Of a stretch of DNA of 64,000 nucleotides, positions 46,450-58,076 are shown piece by piece. The notes beneath the pieces were generated by a model that worked only from the letters and a program-made list of their open reading frames with translations, was not told where the DNA came from and searched no databases. This DNA is from Lamellibrachia columna. Lineage: Eukaryota > Annelida > Polychaeta > Sabellida > Siboglinidae. Each line of letters opens with the position of its first letter. The stretch's first letter is position 1. Both the position numbers and the translations under genes were made by a program. The stretch lies in contig OY759263.1 in assembly GCA_963662155.1 (NCBI GenBank), positions 1,925,595 to 1,989,594 on the forward strand. The letters run 5' to 3'.

Positions 46450-47110
46450 CGTCCGCCAGATGTTGACATTAATTCTGGGCGTATTTACTGATGACGATCT
46501 TAACTGGGAACATCACATTAACACAGTTATATCAAAATTGTTAAAAGTTGCAGAAATCGTGTACAAGATAAATTAATCAAGATGGAATGTATATGTTGTA
46601 TTGTATTGTATTGTATTGTATTGCTCTTTGTTTTTGTCATACGTCAATTATTGTAGTGAAATATGGGGTAATACCTGTCGTGCAAACATTTACTTTATCA
46701 CGATATTACAGAAACGAGTAGTTCGTCTAGTTTGTGGCGCAAAACGCCTAGAGCATACCATCATCCTTTTTAAACAACATTGTGCATTTTGAAATTTGTA
46801 GATTTAGTTAAATTTAAGACTGCGGTTGTTATGTTTAAAGCATATCACAACGAACTACCGAATATTTTTTTTTAATATGCTTTATGTGTCAACACACGGT
46901 ACCAGACTGAAAGATACGTTCAGTAGTTGTCGTGTCCACACCAATACAAAATCAATGTGTATTTCTATTTATGATGTGAAATTATGGAATTCTTTACACA
47001 AAAATATAATTGGATGTACAGGGATACAAGGATTAAAAAACTGTTATAAATTATATCTTCTCTCTATGTATGTGTTTAAGTATGCGACATTAGTGTTGTA
47101 TTTTGACGAA
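46450..47110 (+). mobile_element. jockey-like LINE relic, RT end to C-terminus
   Basis: Reads LGVFTDDDLNWEHHINTVIS, SLFLSYVNYCSEIWGNTCRA, LQKRVVRLVCGAKRLEHT and, after a frameshift and stops near 46791, KSMCISIYDVKLWNSLHKNI. These are the post-catalytic RT region and C-terminal domain of jockey-type ORF2. A tattg pentamer expansion (46590-46622) sits inside it. Confidence 0.85.
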
Positions 47111-47312
47111 GGGGACATTTAGGAATCAGTTTGGAGACGAAAACGTGTATGTATGTATTTGTGTATATTTCTGTATTTTGACGAAAGGGACGTTTAGGAA
47201 TCAGTTTGGGAGACGAAAACGTGTATGTATGTATTTGTGTATATTTCTGTATTTTGACGAAAGGGACGTTTAGGAATCAGTTTGGGAGACGAAAACGTGT
47301 ATGTATGTATTT
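47096..47312. repeat. 76-bp tandem repeat, 3 copies, at the 3' end of the LINE relic
   Basis: Core acgtttaggaatcagtttgg. The first copy contains the end of the LINE reading frame, so the repeat was seeded by the element's 3' terminus. Confidence 0.92.
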
Positions 47313-47507
47313 GGTACAGTACAGTTTGCATTTAAAGAATGCAGTCCTCGTTTGAAAACATTAAGCAACTACACCTTAAATTAAACCGGAACAAGTCAAC
47401 TTATACCATCCGTGGAATTCATCTAATTCGCAATGCAGTGAGACTTGCCAAGACAATAGTAGAGCACACCTGGATATAACTGACATATTTATGGAACCAC
47501 TACAACA
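47313..47507. other. unassigned
   Basis: No feature recognised. Confidence 0.4.
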
Positions 47508-48083
47508 GTTCAATCGAACGTTGTGGAAGCAAGATTAGTCCAATCGAATGTTGTGGAAACAATACTAGACCAATCGAACGCTGTGGAAGCAAGACTAGAC
47601 CAATCTAACGTTGTGGAAACAAGATTAGCCCAATCGAACGTTATGGAAACAAGACTAGACCAATATAACGTTGTGGAAGCAATACTAGACCAATCTAACG
47701 TTGTGGAAACAAAACTAGACCAGTCTAATGTTGTGGAAAAAAGACTAGACCAATCGAACGTTGTGGAAATAAGACTAGACCAATATAACGTTGTAGAAAC
47801 AAGACTAGACCAATCTAATGTTGTGGAAACAAGACTAGATCAATATAACGTTATGGAAACAAGACTAGACCAATCGAACGTTGTGGAAGCAAGAGTAGAC
47901 CAATCGAACGTTGCGGAAGGAGGACTAGACCAAGCTAATGTTGTGGAAACAAGACTAGACCAATCGAACGTTGTGGAAGCAAGAGTAGACCAATCGAAAG
48001 TTGTGGAAGCAAGACTAGACAAATATAATGTTGTGGAAACAAGACTAGACCAATCTAACGTTGTGGGAACAAGACTAGACAGG
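47508..48083. repeat. 30-bp minisatellite, about 19 copies
   Basis: Core gttgtggaaacaagactaga with several variants; the 200-codon open frame is a by-product. Confidence 0.95.
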
Positions 48084-48105
48084 GAAAGTTCTGAGGGCGT
48101 GCGTA

Positions 48106-48345
48106 AAGCCGGCATGCCTGTGTAACGCCGGCATGCCTGTGTAACGCCGGCATGCTTGTGTAACGCCGGCATGCCTGTGTAACGCCGGCATGCCTGTGTA
48201 ACGCCGGCATGCCTGAGTAACGCCGGCATGCCTGTGTAACGCCGGCATGCCTGTGTAACGCCGGCATGCTTGTGTAACGCCAGCGTGCGTGTGTAACGCC
48301 GGCATGCCTGTGTAACGCCGGCATGCTTGTGTAACGATAGCATGC
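48106..48345. repeat. 19-bp minisatellite, about 12 copies
   Basis: Unit ccggcatgcctgtgtaacg; contains ggcatgcc palindromes. Confidence 0.95.
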
Positions 48346-48726
48346 CTGTATAGTCTTGAGATGGTGGCACTGACAGAGCAACAACGGAAGCTGCAAGTTT
48401 GTTAGAACAACTGGGCACGGACCACAGTCACTTTTCCCATTAGACGACCATTATAACGTTCTTATGCCTCAATGTAAAAATTTTCCTACAATTTGCTATA
48501 ATTTTTTACAGCATATGACAGACCCACTAAGACACCTGCTGTGTGAAATTCGTGAAAATTTAATACCTCCTTTTCGCACAAAATGCTTTTCTGCCGTGAA
48601 ATTCCCTGGTTTCCAAAATATGAGTACATCCTGCCTAATGGCCGCTGTGTCCTTACGCAACAGGTATACCAACTGACAAGTGGTATCATTTCAAAGCTCA
48701 TATGCTACTGTGCATAAAAAAACATC
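48346..48726. other. unassigned
   Basis: No gene recognised. Confidence 0.4.
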
Positions 48727-48840
48727 ACTACCACTCACTACCACTCACTACCACTCACTACCACTCACTACCACTCACTACCACTCACTACCACTCACTA
48801 CCACTCACTACCACTCACTACCACTCACTACCACTCACTC
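48727..48840. repeat. 10-bp tandem repeat, 11 copies
   Basis: Unit ccactcacta. Confidence 0.95.
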
Positions 48841-48979
48841 ACTCACACAATTTCTGCTCTCACAAATACACCCAAACTGCACAATTCATGTTTTCCTTGG
48901 GACTCTTTATGTGTGTAAAGGCGGATGGATTCTGACTGTGGTCCGTGCCCAACTGGGTACAGAGAATGACTGGAGCAAA

Positions 48980-49368
48980 AAGGCTGCACTTGGGGAGAAG
49001 GCTGCGCACAGGGAGAAGGCTGCACACAGGGAGAAAGCTAAACACAGGGAGAAGGCTGCGCACAGGGAGAATGCTACACACAGGGAGAATGCTGCACATA
49101 TGGAGAAGGCTGCACACAGGGAGAAGGCTGCACACAGGGAGAAGAGTGCGCACAGGGAGAAGGCTGCACACAGAGAGAAGGCTGCACACAGGGAGAAGGC
49201 TGCACACAGGGAGAAGACTGCACACAGGGAGAAGGCTGCACACAGGGAGAAGGCTGCACACAGGGAGAAGGCTGCACACAGGGAGAAGGCTGCACACAGG
49301 GAGAAGGCTGCACACAGGGAGAAGGCTGCACACAGGGAGAAGGCTGCACACAGGGAGAAGGCTGCTAT
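48980..49368. repeat. 18-bp minisatellite, about 21 copies
   Basis: Unit gcacacagggagaaggct; gives AAHREK or CSLLPV shadows. Confidence 0.95.
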
Positions 49369-49819
49369 GACAAAATACTTATTAGTAGTTTAATTAAATA
49401 AAGGTACTTGGGTCGTTGTTATAGATTTACTTCTGTCTACGTTTCATTAAACATGTGTGCACACATGCGTGTAGGTGAGTGCGTGCCCAAGTATTTGAGT
49501 GGTGCTAAGAACACCAGCGCTGGCTGATGATATCCAACGAGACATGGTAACCTAAGGTCACACTGTGTCGCCTTCATCCGGTGTGTTTAAGACGGCGACG
49601 TTCATCACACGTATATATGACACCTGTGCAGTGTTCGTCACGCCCGCCGTGGTGTTCGGCCTGTCCTCGGCGATCGGCCTGTCCTCCGTGATCGGCCTGT
49701 CCTCGGCGTGTCGTTCGCCGCCCGGGCGTATTGCTTTTATCGATGTAGCGCGCCATGTTTGCGCAACTTGCCGCTGAATGGTGCGAACTAACTGGGTCTC
49801 GTCACGCTCTGGTTACTCG
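49369..49819. other. unassigned; GC content rises from 49560
   Basis: Contains three near-copies of an 18-bp phrase (cggcctgtcctcggcgat) at about 49658-49712. It forms the edge of a GC-rich island. Confidence 0.5.
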
Positions 49820-50180
49820 GGCGTGACGGCAAGCAGGCGAGTCGAAGGAGTGGGTCGCTCTATTCCGCCTGATTGCCGCGTCGAGCCGCGGCTGATTCGA
49901 GGGGGCCTTGATTCGAGTCACGTGGAGAGTATACGGGAGTAACATATCACAGAGACATATAATGGTCGAGCTGTCATCGCAAGTGGCAGCCTGACGAGGC
50001 GACATCATGAGCTCGGGAGCGAAGTATGCCACTACGGAGGTAGGTAAACACGTAGTTGTCGCCGCGGTCTGTGTGTGCGGCGAGTAGCGGCCGCCGCTGG
50101 TTGTAGGCCGAGTCCCGTGGAAGACACGCTAGCCGCGCCGTCGGGTTGGTCCTTGTGGACACGCATGAGTGCGCACGGAA
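49820..50180 (+). promoter_or_regulatory. GC- and CpG-rich island, possible promoter
   Basis: Rich in CpG and sharply different from its surroundings. It holds an E-box-like cacgtg at about 49920 and a tataat at 49971-49976 on the plus strand, and a candidate first exon (next entry). Confidence 0.4.
50007..50039 (+). CDS. possible first coding exon, plus strand
   Basis: ATG at 50007 reads MSSGAKYATTE and reaches a donor gtaggt at 50040 on a full codon. A short upstream ORF (ATG near 49973, ten codons, MVELSSQVAA) precedes it. It sits in the GC-rich island and is followed by a 51-bp minisatellite. No downstream partner exon was confirmed; an acceptor-like tttgtttcag at about 58790 is one possibility. 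Confidence 0.33.
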
Positions 50181-50199
50181 ACAGCTTTTGCGTGAGTAA

Positions 50200-51152
50200 A
50201 AGTGTCAATATTGGGAGGTGATTCAACAAGGTGTCTGTGGTGGCATAGCAGGGTGTCGATATTGGGAGGTGGTTCAACAAGGTGTCTGTGGTGGCATAGC
50301 AGGGTGTCGATATTGGGAGGTGGTTCAACAAGGTGTATGTGGTGGCATAGCAGGGTGTCGATATTGGGAGGTGGTTCAACAAGGTGTCTGTGGTGGCATA
50401 GCAGGGTGTCAATATTGGGAGGTGGTTCAACAAGGTGTCTGTGGTGGCATAGCAGGCTGTCGATATTGGGAGGTGGTTCAACAAGGTGTCTGTGGTGGCA
50501 TAGCAGGGTGTCGATATTGGGAGGTGGTTCAACAAGGTGTCTGTGGTGGCATAGCAGGGTGTCGATATTGGGACGTGGTTCAACAAGGTGTCTGTGGTGG
50601 CATAGCAGGGTGTCGATATTGGGAGGTGGTTCAACAAGGTGTCTGCGGTGGCATAGCAGGGTGTCGATATTGGGAGGTGGTTCAACAAGGTGTCTGTGGT
50701 GGCATAGCAGGGTGTCGATATTGGGAGGTGGTTCAACAAGGTGTCTGTTGTGGCATAGCAGGCTGTCGATATTGGGAGGTGGTTCAACAAGGTGTCTGTG
50801 GTGGCATAGCAGGGTGTCGATATTGGGAGGTGGTTCAACAAGGTGTCTGCGGTGGCATAGCAGGGTGTCGATATTGGGAGGTGGTTCAACAAGGTGTCTG
50901 TGGTGGCATAGCAGGGTGTCGATATTGGGAGGTGGTTCAACAAGGTGTCTGTGGTGGCATAGCAGGGTGTCGATATTGGGAGGTGGTTCAACAAGGTGTC
51001 TGTGGTGGCATAGCAGGGTGTCGATATTGGGAGGTGGTTCAACAAGGTGTCTGTGGTGGCATAGCAGGCTGTCGATATTGGGAGGTGGTTCAACAAGGTG
51101 TCTGTGGTGGCATAGCAGGCTGTCGATATTGGGAGGTGGTTCAACAAGGTGA
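50200..51152. repeat. 51-bp minisatellite, about 18.5 copies
   Basis: Core gtctgtggtggcatagcagg then tattgggaggtggttcaa. Open in several frames because 51 is a multiple of three. Confidence 0.96.
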
Positions 51153-52912
51153 CAATACCAGGTTTTGTAGAATAGGGTATCAATACCGGGGAATAGTAGA
51201 GCAGGGTGTCAATAGCGGATTGTGACAGACCAGGGTGTCAATGCCGGGTGGTGATAGACAAGGGTGTTAATACCGAGTGATAGACAAAGGTGTCAATACC
51301 GGGTGGTGATAGAGCATGGTGTCAAAACCGGGTGATAGAGCATGGTGTCAATACCGGGTGGTGATAGAGCAGGGTGTCAAAACCGGGTGATAGAGCATGG
51401 TGTCAATACTGGGTGATAGATCATGGTCTCAATACCGGGTGGTGATAGAGCATGGTGTCAAAACCGGGTGATAGAGCATGGTGTCAAAACCGGGTGATAG
51501 AGCATGGTGTCAATACCGGGTGGTGATAGAGCAGGGTGTCAAAACCGGGTGATAGAGCATGGTGTCAATACCGGGTGGTGATAGAGCAGAATGTCAATAT
51601 CGGGTTGTGATAGAGCAGGGTGTTAGTACCGGGTGATGATACAACAGGGGGTCAATACCGGGTGATAGAGCAGGATGCCAATACCGGGTGGTGATAGAGC
51701 AGGGTATCAATACCGGCTGACAGAGCAGGGTGCCAATGCCGAGTGGTGGTAGAGCAGGATATTAATACCGGGTGGTGATAGAGCAGGGTGTCAATACCGA
51801 GTGACAGACAAGTGTGTTAGTACCGGGTGATGATACAACAGGGTGTCAATACCGGATGATAGAGCAGGATGTAAATACCGGGTGTCGATAGAGCACGGTG
51901 TCAATATCGGGTAGATAGAGCAGCGTGTCAATACCGGGTGATAGAGCAGGGCGTCAATACCGGGTGATAGAGCAGGGTGTCAATACCAGGTGGTGATAGA
52001 GCACGGTGTCAATATCGGGTAGATAGAGCAGCGTGTCAATACCGGGTGATAGAGCAGGGCGTCAATACCGGGTGATAAAGCATGGTGTCAATACCAGGTG
52101 GTGATAGAGCACGGTGTCAGTATCGGGTAGATAGAGCAGCGTGTCAATACCGGGTAATAGAGCAGGGCGTCAATACCGGGTGATAGAGCAGGGTGTCAAT
52201 ACCAGTTGGTGATAGAGCAGGGTGTCAATATCGGGTAGATAGAGCAGCGTGTCAATACCGGGTGATAGAGCAGGGCGTCAATACCGGGTGATAGAGCAGG
52301 GCGTCAATACCAGGTGGTGATAGAGCACGGTGTCAATATCGGATGGTGATAGAGCAGCGTGTCAATACCGGGTGATAGAGCAGTGTGTCAATACCGGGTG
52401 ATAGAGCAGGGTGTCAATACCAGGTGGTGATAGAGCACGGTGTCAGTATCGGGTAGATAGAGCAGCGTGTCAATACCGGGTGATAGAGCAGGGCGTCAAT
52501 ACCGGGTGATAGAGCAGGGTGTCAATACCAGGTGGTGATAGAGCACGGTTTCAATATCGGGTAGATAGAGCAGCGTGTCAATACCGGGTGATAGAGCAGG
52601 GCGTCAATACCGGGTGGTAGAGCAGGGTGTCAATACCAGGTGGTGATAGAACATTGTGTCAATACTGGGTGGTGATAGAGCATGGTGTAAATACCGGGTG
52701 ATAGAGCAGGGTGTTAATGACAAGTGATGATACAACAGGGTGTCAATACAGGGTGATAGAGCAAGGTGTCATTACTGGGTGGTAGTAGAGCAGAGTGTCA
52801 ATACCGGGTGGTAACAGAGCAGGGTGTCAGTACCGGGTGATAAAGCAGGGTGTCAATGCCGGGTGATAGAGCAGGGTGTCAATACCGGGTGATAGAGCAG
52901 GATGTCATTACC
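51153..52912. repeat. degenerate minisatellite with units of about 26-30 bp and higher-order blocks
   Basis: Units built on gtcaataccgggtgatagag(cagg), related to the 51-bp array before it (gtgtcgatattggg). Between about 51890 and 52640 a block of roughly 107 bp (tatcgggtagatag, cagcgtgtcaat, cagggcgtcaat, caggtggtgatag) recurs about six times. Confidence 0.93.
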
Positions 52913-53041
52913 AGGTGGTGGTTCTGCTGAAGGGAGACTGGTGTTGTCGTGAATCTCATGACCACTCATCTCACTCAGTGTAACACCTGCCTCCTGCCAC
53001 AAAGACGATCTGTCAATGTTTCCTATCACCGCATCTTCCAT
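52912..53041 (-). CDS. possible first coding exon, minus strand
   Basis: ATG at 53041 opens 43 codons plus one base (MEDAVIGNIDRSSLWQEAG at the start, SLPSAEPPP at the end) up to a donor gtaatg at 52911. Composition is ordinary for a soluble protein and free of repeats. The donor lies exactly at the edge of the minisatellite, whose units resemble the exon-intron border. No domain is recognised; the phase (1) does not join directly to the exon at 37537-37589. Confidence 0.35.
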
Positions 53042-53229
53042 CTATCATAGTGACAGTACACAACTGTTCCCTGTCGCCCAGTCTAGCTCGCTTTGCGGAA
53101 GTCGTGTTGGCAACCTGGCAGTCAAGCGTTCACTGGATGGGTTAAAAGAACAAACCCAAACAGAGGACTCTATATATCTCTTCAACAAGACGTACGTAAT
53201 TACAACCCAGAAATATACACTTGAGACGC

Positions 53230-53600
53230 CATGAAAAGCCACAGTTAATGGTATTTGGGCGAAATGCACAAAACATCTCTGTCTGTGTAAAATCGTTGAC
53301 AATGAAGCGATGTGCATGAGCGGGTTAGGGCGAGGAAGGGCGGGGAAAGGCGAGGAAGGGCGGGGAAAGGCGAGGAAGGGCGGGGAAGGGCGAGGAAGAA
53401 CGGGGAAGGGCGGGGAAGGGCGAGGAAGGGCCACCTGAACACGCCACAGGTAAAACAACATGGATCGACAGATGTCCGACTTCGATTGTCCAGATGTGAT
53501 GTGGTCAGCGTCCGAGTGTTTGTCAGGCGGTCTGTTCGTGGTCTCTGCCTACAAGGACAGCTGATCGCAACTCCGCGACATATTGACATATGTATGTTTG
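53230..53600. repeat. dispersed element, copy 1, with internal G-rich repeat
   Basis: Shares ordered blocks with 58077-58300: gtaaaatcgttgacaatg, cgacagatgtccgacttc, ggtctgt and ctacaaggaca, spaced alike. Inside it a ggcgaggaag/ggcggggaa repeat (53325-53428) occupies the place of a different G-rich repeat in the second copy. Type unknown (SINE or MITE). Confidence 0.65.
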
Positions 53601-53734
53601 ATATGGTATCTTAGACAATACTAACGAAGAACTTGCCAGGACGCAACCGCAGAGCTATAAAAGATATGAGCCTGGATTTTAATCCCCCCTGAACTAATAA
53701 GACTCTCTTCCATTCACTCCTTTCAGCTGTGAGC

Positions 53735-54012
53735 ACAGTCCACCTGGCTCCATCAGTCCACCTGGCTCCATCAGTCCACCTGGCTCCATCAGTCCACCTG
53801 GCTCCATCAGTCCACCTGGCTCCATCAGTCCACCTGGCTCCATCAGTCCACCTGGCTCCATCAGTCCACCTGGCTCCATCAGTCCACCTGGCTCCATCAG
53901 TCCACCTGGCTCCATCAGTCCACCTGGCTCCATCAGTCCACCTGGCTCCATCAGTCCACCTGGCTCCATCAGTCCACCTGGCTCCATCAGTCCACCTGGC
54001 TCCATCAGTCCA
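53735..54012. repeat. 18-bp minisatellite, about 15.5 copies, each with a CACCTG E-box
   Basis: Unit ccacctggctccatcagt, essentially invariant by eye. Confidence 0.97.
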
Positions 54013-54214
54013 CTTCGGGAGGTCGGATTTTAACCACACGTCTTATTTTCTCCTTCTGCACAACGCACACTCCCGTGTTAGCCCCAGAACGGGCTGTGTA
54101 GAGCATAGAAACTGAGAACCGTGCCCCGTGACGCCAGGGTTGGCTCTCACAGCTCCGCAGTTGTTGTGATCACACAATGGTCTCGTTGCGTGCAGGACAC
54201 GCAGATAACACACG

Positions 54215-54246
54215 CGGAGAGCACGCACACACACGCACACTCGCAC

Positions 54247-54293
<47 letters not shown>
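54215..54293. repeat. ca microsatellite
   Basis: ca/cacg run ending in pure ca. Confidence 0.95.
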
Positions 54294-54295
<2 letters not shown>

Positions 54296-54496
54296 ACAAT
54301 GGTCTAATGAAAACTCTACAGAAGTCAATGCTAAGGTGACACAATGCCGCGTTGTCCATTTATCACACCGATGTCCTAGTCACACCATGCCGTGTTGTCC
54401 AAGTGTCACACCGATGTCCTTGTGTCACTTTGCGGGAATACGTTTCACCTTGGCTGTTAAGTAACCAGCTGATCGTGGTCTGGTTACGTTGTGTCC

Positions 54497-54664
54497 GATC
54501 ATCAGTAGTGGTGTAGCAATACATCATCATCAGTAGTGGTGTAGCAATACATCATCATCAGTAGTGGTGTAGCAATACATCATCATCAGTAGTTGTGTAG
54601 CAATACATCATCATCAGTAGTGGTGTAGCAATACATCGTCATCAGTAGTGGTGTAGCAATACAT
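54497..54664. repeat. 28-bp tandem repeat, 6 copies
   Basis: Core agtagtggtgtagcaataca then tcatca. Confidence 0.94.
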
Positions 54665-56020
54665 CGGCCCATTGATGCATTGCAATAGTCGCTGCGACGA
54701 TGCAATACTATCGACAGTAAAATCAACTATTGATTGTTATCGTATTATGACCAACACTAAACAACATCTATAGTAACAATAGTTTCAAAACAAAGAAGCC
54801 GGGCTACTTGAGTCACTGTAATACTGTTAGAAGCCATGCTTTTTCCGACTATATTTTGTATTTTTATTTATTTATCGACCTAACATCAACAGTCGTCAAG
54901 CAGAGGTCATGAAATTATACTAGGTAATTATGGTTTATGACTGCTTTTCTGATTATTCGACTGCTGTGCCATGATAATCTCGCAATACTCTCGCAATAGT
55001 AAAACTTCTAATTATTAGTCCGATGTCCTTCCGAAGCTCAGACGAAGTAACTTGGCCGTCAGTGTCAGTTGCACGTAGCCGGGTGGCGTTAACTCATCAG
55101 TCTCCATCAAAGGTTGCTTGTTTCTGTGTTCATTTGCCAACTACCGATAACCGTGCGTGTGGTTTGTGTTGGTTGTTGTTGTTGGCTAAAGAACATTTGT
55201 CAGCTGGTGCGTGGCGTGAGAAGTATTATTAAGTCCAAGTTGCCAACTCTAGCTACTTCAGCATGCAATACATGTCTGTGGGATGTCGTAATGCGTCCAC
55301 TCTCAAGTGTCATTAACCGGGTCAGTGGCGGCGTCATTGCTGCGTCTCTTCTGACGACGGCACAGACACACATCCTAGGGTCGCTCTGTCCTCAACTTGT
55401 TGCGGGCGTTGACGTGTAAACTGGTAAAACCGACAAAGTGCAGACATATCGATAAATGATTTCCGCGATGGTTGTTTATTTGGCATAGATAGGAACACAG
55501 GAGTGAAACAAACATGTCACCAGTGCAAGTCGTTTAACAAGATTTAATTGACAATGAAGCCATCGAGTCCAGCAACTGTTCATCTATGTGTGACTATTGT
55601 GGCTGTTTGTACCAACTAGGGTAGGAAGATGATGCGCTAGAAAGTAAGTAAGTATCAGAGTATCTACTCGGTGTAGTGGGTCATCTCTCAATTTGACATG
55701 TTTACACTGCCAGCATTCATCAGTTGATAATTTGTTCAATTCCATTGTCCTCTTCTATTTTCTTAATAAAACAATCATTGTTGAATAGCCCCCTTGTGTT
55801 TTCGTTAGTATTGCGTCGTTTCATGAGTCTAACTGGTGAACCCCAGGACCATAAGATACATGGGGTTTTAATTAAGGTCATGGTTACGTTTGTGACTACC
55901 CATGCCACACCGCGGTCTAACATAAACAGTGGTGGACCAATCTAACATATAAAAGATGGCAATATGAATCTGAAATTCCGCCTCATACTAGCCATGGTCA
56001 TAAAGACCATGATTTATTGA
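54665..56020. other. unassigned
   Basis: No gene confirmed. An ORF at 55023-55232 is not supported by splice signals. A small hairpin (atggtc/gaccat) lies near 55995. Confidence 0.4.
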
Positions 56021-56029
56021 CTAACGACA

Positions 56030-56155
56030 TGCGTGTCAACAGTCACCACTGTGGACACGCAATGAGACATCATTGCGTGTCAACAGTCACCACTGTGCAC
56101 ACGCAATGATGTCTCATTGCGTGTCAACAGTCACCACTGTGGACACGCAATGCGA
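56030..56155. repeat. compound palindrome built of three hairpin units
   Basis: Three copies of a gcgtgtcaacagt-cacc-actgt(g)gacacgc hairpin. The two linkers (aatgagacatcatt and aatgatgtctcatt) are reverse complements of each other, so the whole 120-odd bp reads nearly the same on both strands. Confidence 0.9.
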
Positions 56156-56159
56156 CAAC

Positions 56160-56639
56160 ACGAGTGTGAGAACGAATCAGTTATTTGATTTTGCTTTCAA
56201 CTAGACGTGACAGAACTTGATCGTAGATGCAACGTTACCGCTTTATTACGCATCACAACACGCGACCGACCTGTGAATGACACGCGTCATTACCGTATCC
56301 CATTTAACTGTCGTGTGGTGCATCTTCTCGGCAAACTGCTATATACAATGGAATCCGTTTGACAGAATCAAGAAAAAAAGAATTAACAGTGCTTATTGGA
56401 ATGAAATATATTGGTTGGGATGGAATCATTCCGTATCGTTTATGTAGTGAAGTGCGCCGCTTGTGTGAATCAACCGCTTGATCTCTCTATTACGTCTCCA
56501 CTGTGTGGAAATAAAGCATCATAATATCGATGTCATCGTAGATAGTTCCATTATGTGGTACATTTCCTTTTCCTCTCAGTCTTTCCCGTTGTCACTAAAT
56601 GTTCTAATGTTCTTGTTCTCATCACTTACCTAACTTGTT
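56160..56639. other. unassigned
   Basis: No feature recognised. Confidence 0.4.
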
Positions 56640-57350
56640 TAATCCTCTTCGTGCCTACTGGCGCATGATGCAGGACAAGACTTATCCACTTCTGTCTGTC
56701 TGCAGCCTCATTCGCAGCCTCGCCCCAGCTCAGGCGCATTTCTCGTAATGTTGTCTCTACAGTTCTCCAGGTTGTTTTTGGTCATCCTCTTTTTCGTTTT
56801 CCTGTAGGCTCCATCTCAAGGCTATTTTGGTTGTATTGTCATCATCTTTTCGCAAAACGTGACCGACCCATCTCCATCTTTATTTAGTGAGCAAGTCATT
56901 TGTTTTAATTTGTGCAGTTAGTTTCAACTATTCTTTGTTGGAAATCTTTTGTGGTCAGGATATTCGCATGATGTTTAAAAGACATTTTGCATGTAACGCC
57001 AGCCATACAGTAGATTTGGACAAGAAGCAACGACTCAGATGTAACCTTAGCTTTGTTCTTCTAGAGCTCATAATTTACCTGTATACGTGTTTCAGTCTGC
57101 AGAATGCTCCTCTTGCCTTGTTGATGATGATTCTCATCATATGACTGAAAGATTCTGCTTGTCTTTCCTGATATTACACATGATCTATCTTTTTGTGTTT
57201 GCTGTTCTAAGAACCTCTCCACTACCTTTCTTTTCTGTCCATTGTACTAAAAAAACATTTCTATTGTTGCTTCTATGGTATTTTTTCACTGTTTAGTCAT
57301 TGACCACGATTCAAAACAATATAGCAGTGTGGGCTCTATTTGGCATTGCA
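56640..57350 (-). mobile_element. LINE 3' part, decayed, minus strand
   Basis: The minus-strand C-terminus reads ASRHEED close to 56660, preceded by AELGRGCE- and GKRKRM-like blocks, i.e. the GKRKRGRP...WRR...HEED end of endonuclease-RT LINEs. The region up to 57350 fits the preceding RT sequence but has many stops. Related to 36330-36540 and 43370-43575. Confidence 0.7.
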
Positions 57351-58060
57351 GAACATGTTTTTTTTACTTCAAGTGAATGGCCAGTCACGTGACCGACCGC
57401 TGCTGTTTGTTCCACCTGGGCACGGAATGGTGTGGAATGTGACGTTTGATTGTGGCGGTGGCGGCGATGCATATCGTTGGTGCATGTAATCCGAAGCATT
57501 TGTGACAAGTGGCGACTATTCTGACACACTCTGTGTGTTCATTGATCTAAAAGATGATTCTAGAGGATCAGTAGTTTACTGCATGAAGCAACAAAGAACA
57601 CTTCCGGTGCGAATTCCAGTAGTCTATTGCATGATCTTCGTATGACGTATATACAACTTGGAAAATAAAAAAAAAATGTGTGCAAGCGTCAACGAATCCT
57701 TAGAACGCCCGGCAGCCATTTACGGTGGTGCGGAGAGACAACCCCATTCTGTGCCCACACACACCTTTAACCTTGGCGACAGGTGTCTCTCGACCAGGTG
57801 ACTGTCACCTAACACACCTCAGGGTCACCCATGATGTACCTTGAACCTGACACGTGACGATTAAGCAATACTGGTTTTATGCTCTTAACAGTTCGATCTT
57901 CTTCGACGGGCGGCTTTGTCAAAACACGCAACTCAACAATGAGTCATCTGAATAGACTACAGTAGACACGCCAAACCGCTTTCAGCGACTGCACATCGAC
58001 ACTGGTTGCATACAATTACGTTTTATCTACATCAATGCCACGAGTAGACGCAATGAACGT
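57351..58060. other. unassigned
   Basis: No gene recognised. Confidence 0.4.
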
Positions 58061-58076
58061 CGCTGAAAGAGAGGAA

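Noticed and set aside
48075..48418. His/Ala/Thr repeat ORFs (MPALHRHAGVT)
   Set aside because: 19-bp minisatellite read in rotating frames.
50032..51225. Cys/Trp-rich 17-residue repeat ORFs (316-383 codons)
   Set aside because: 51-bp minisatellite open in several frames on both strands; no conserved flanks.
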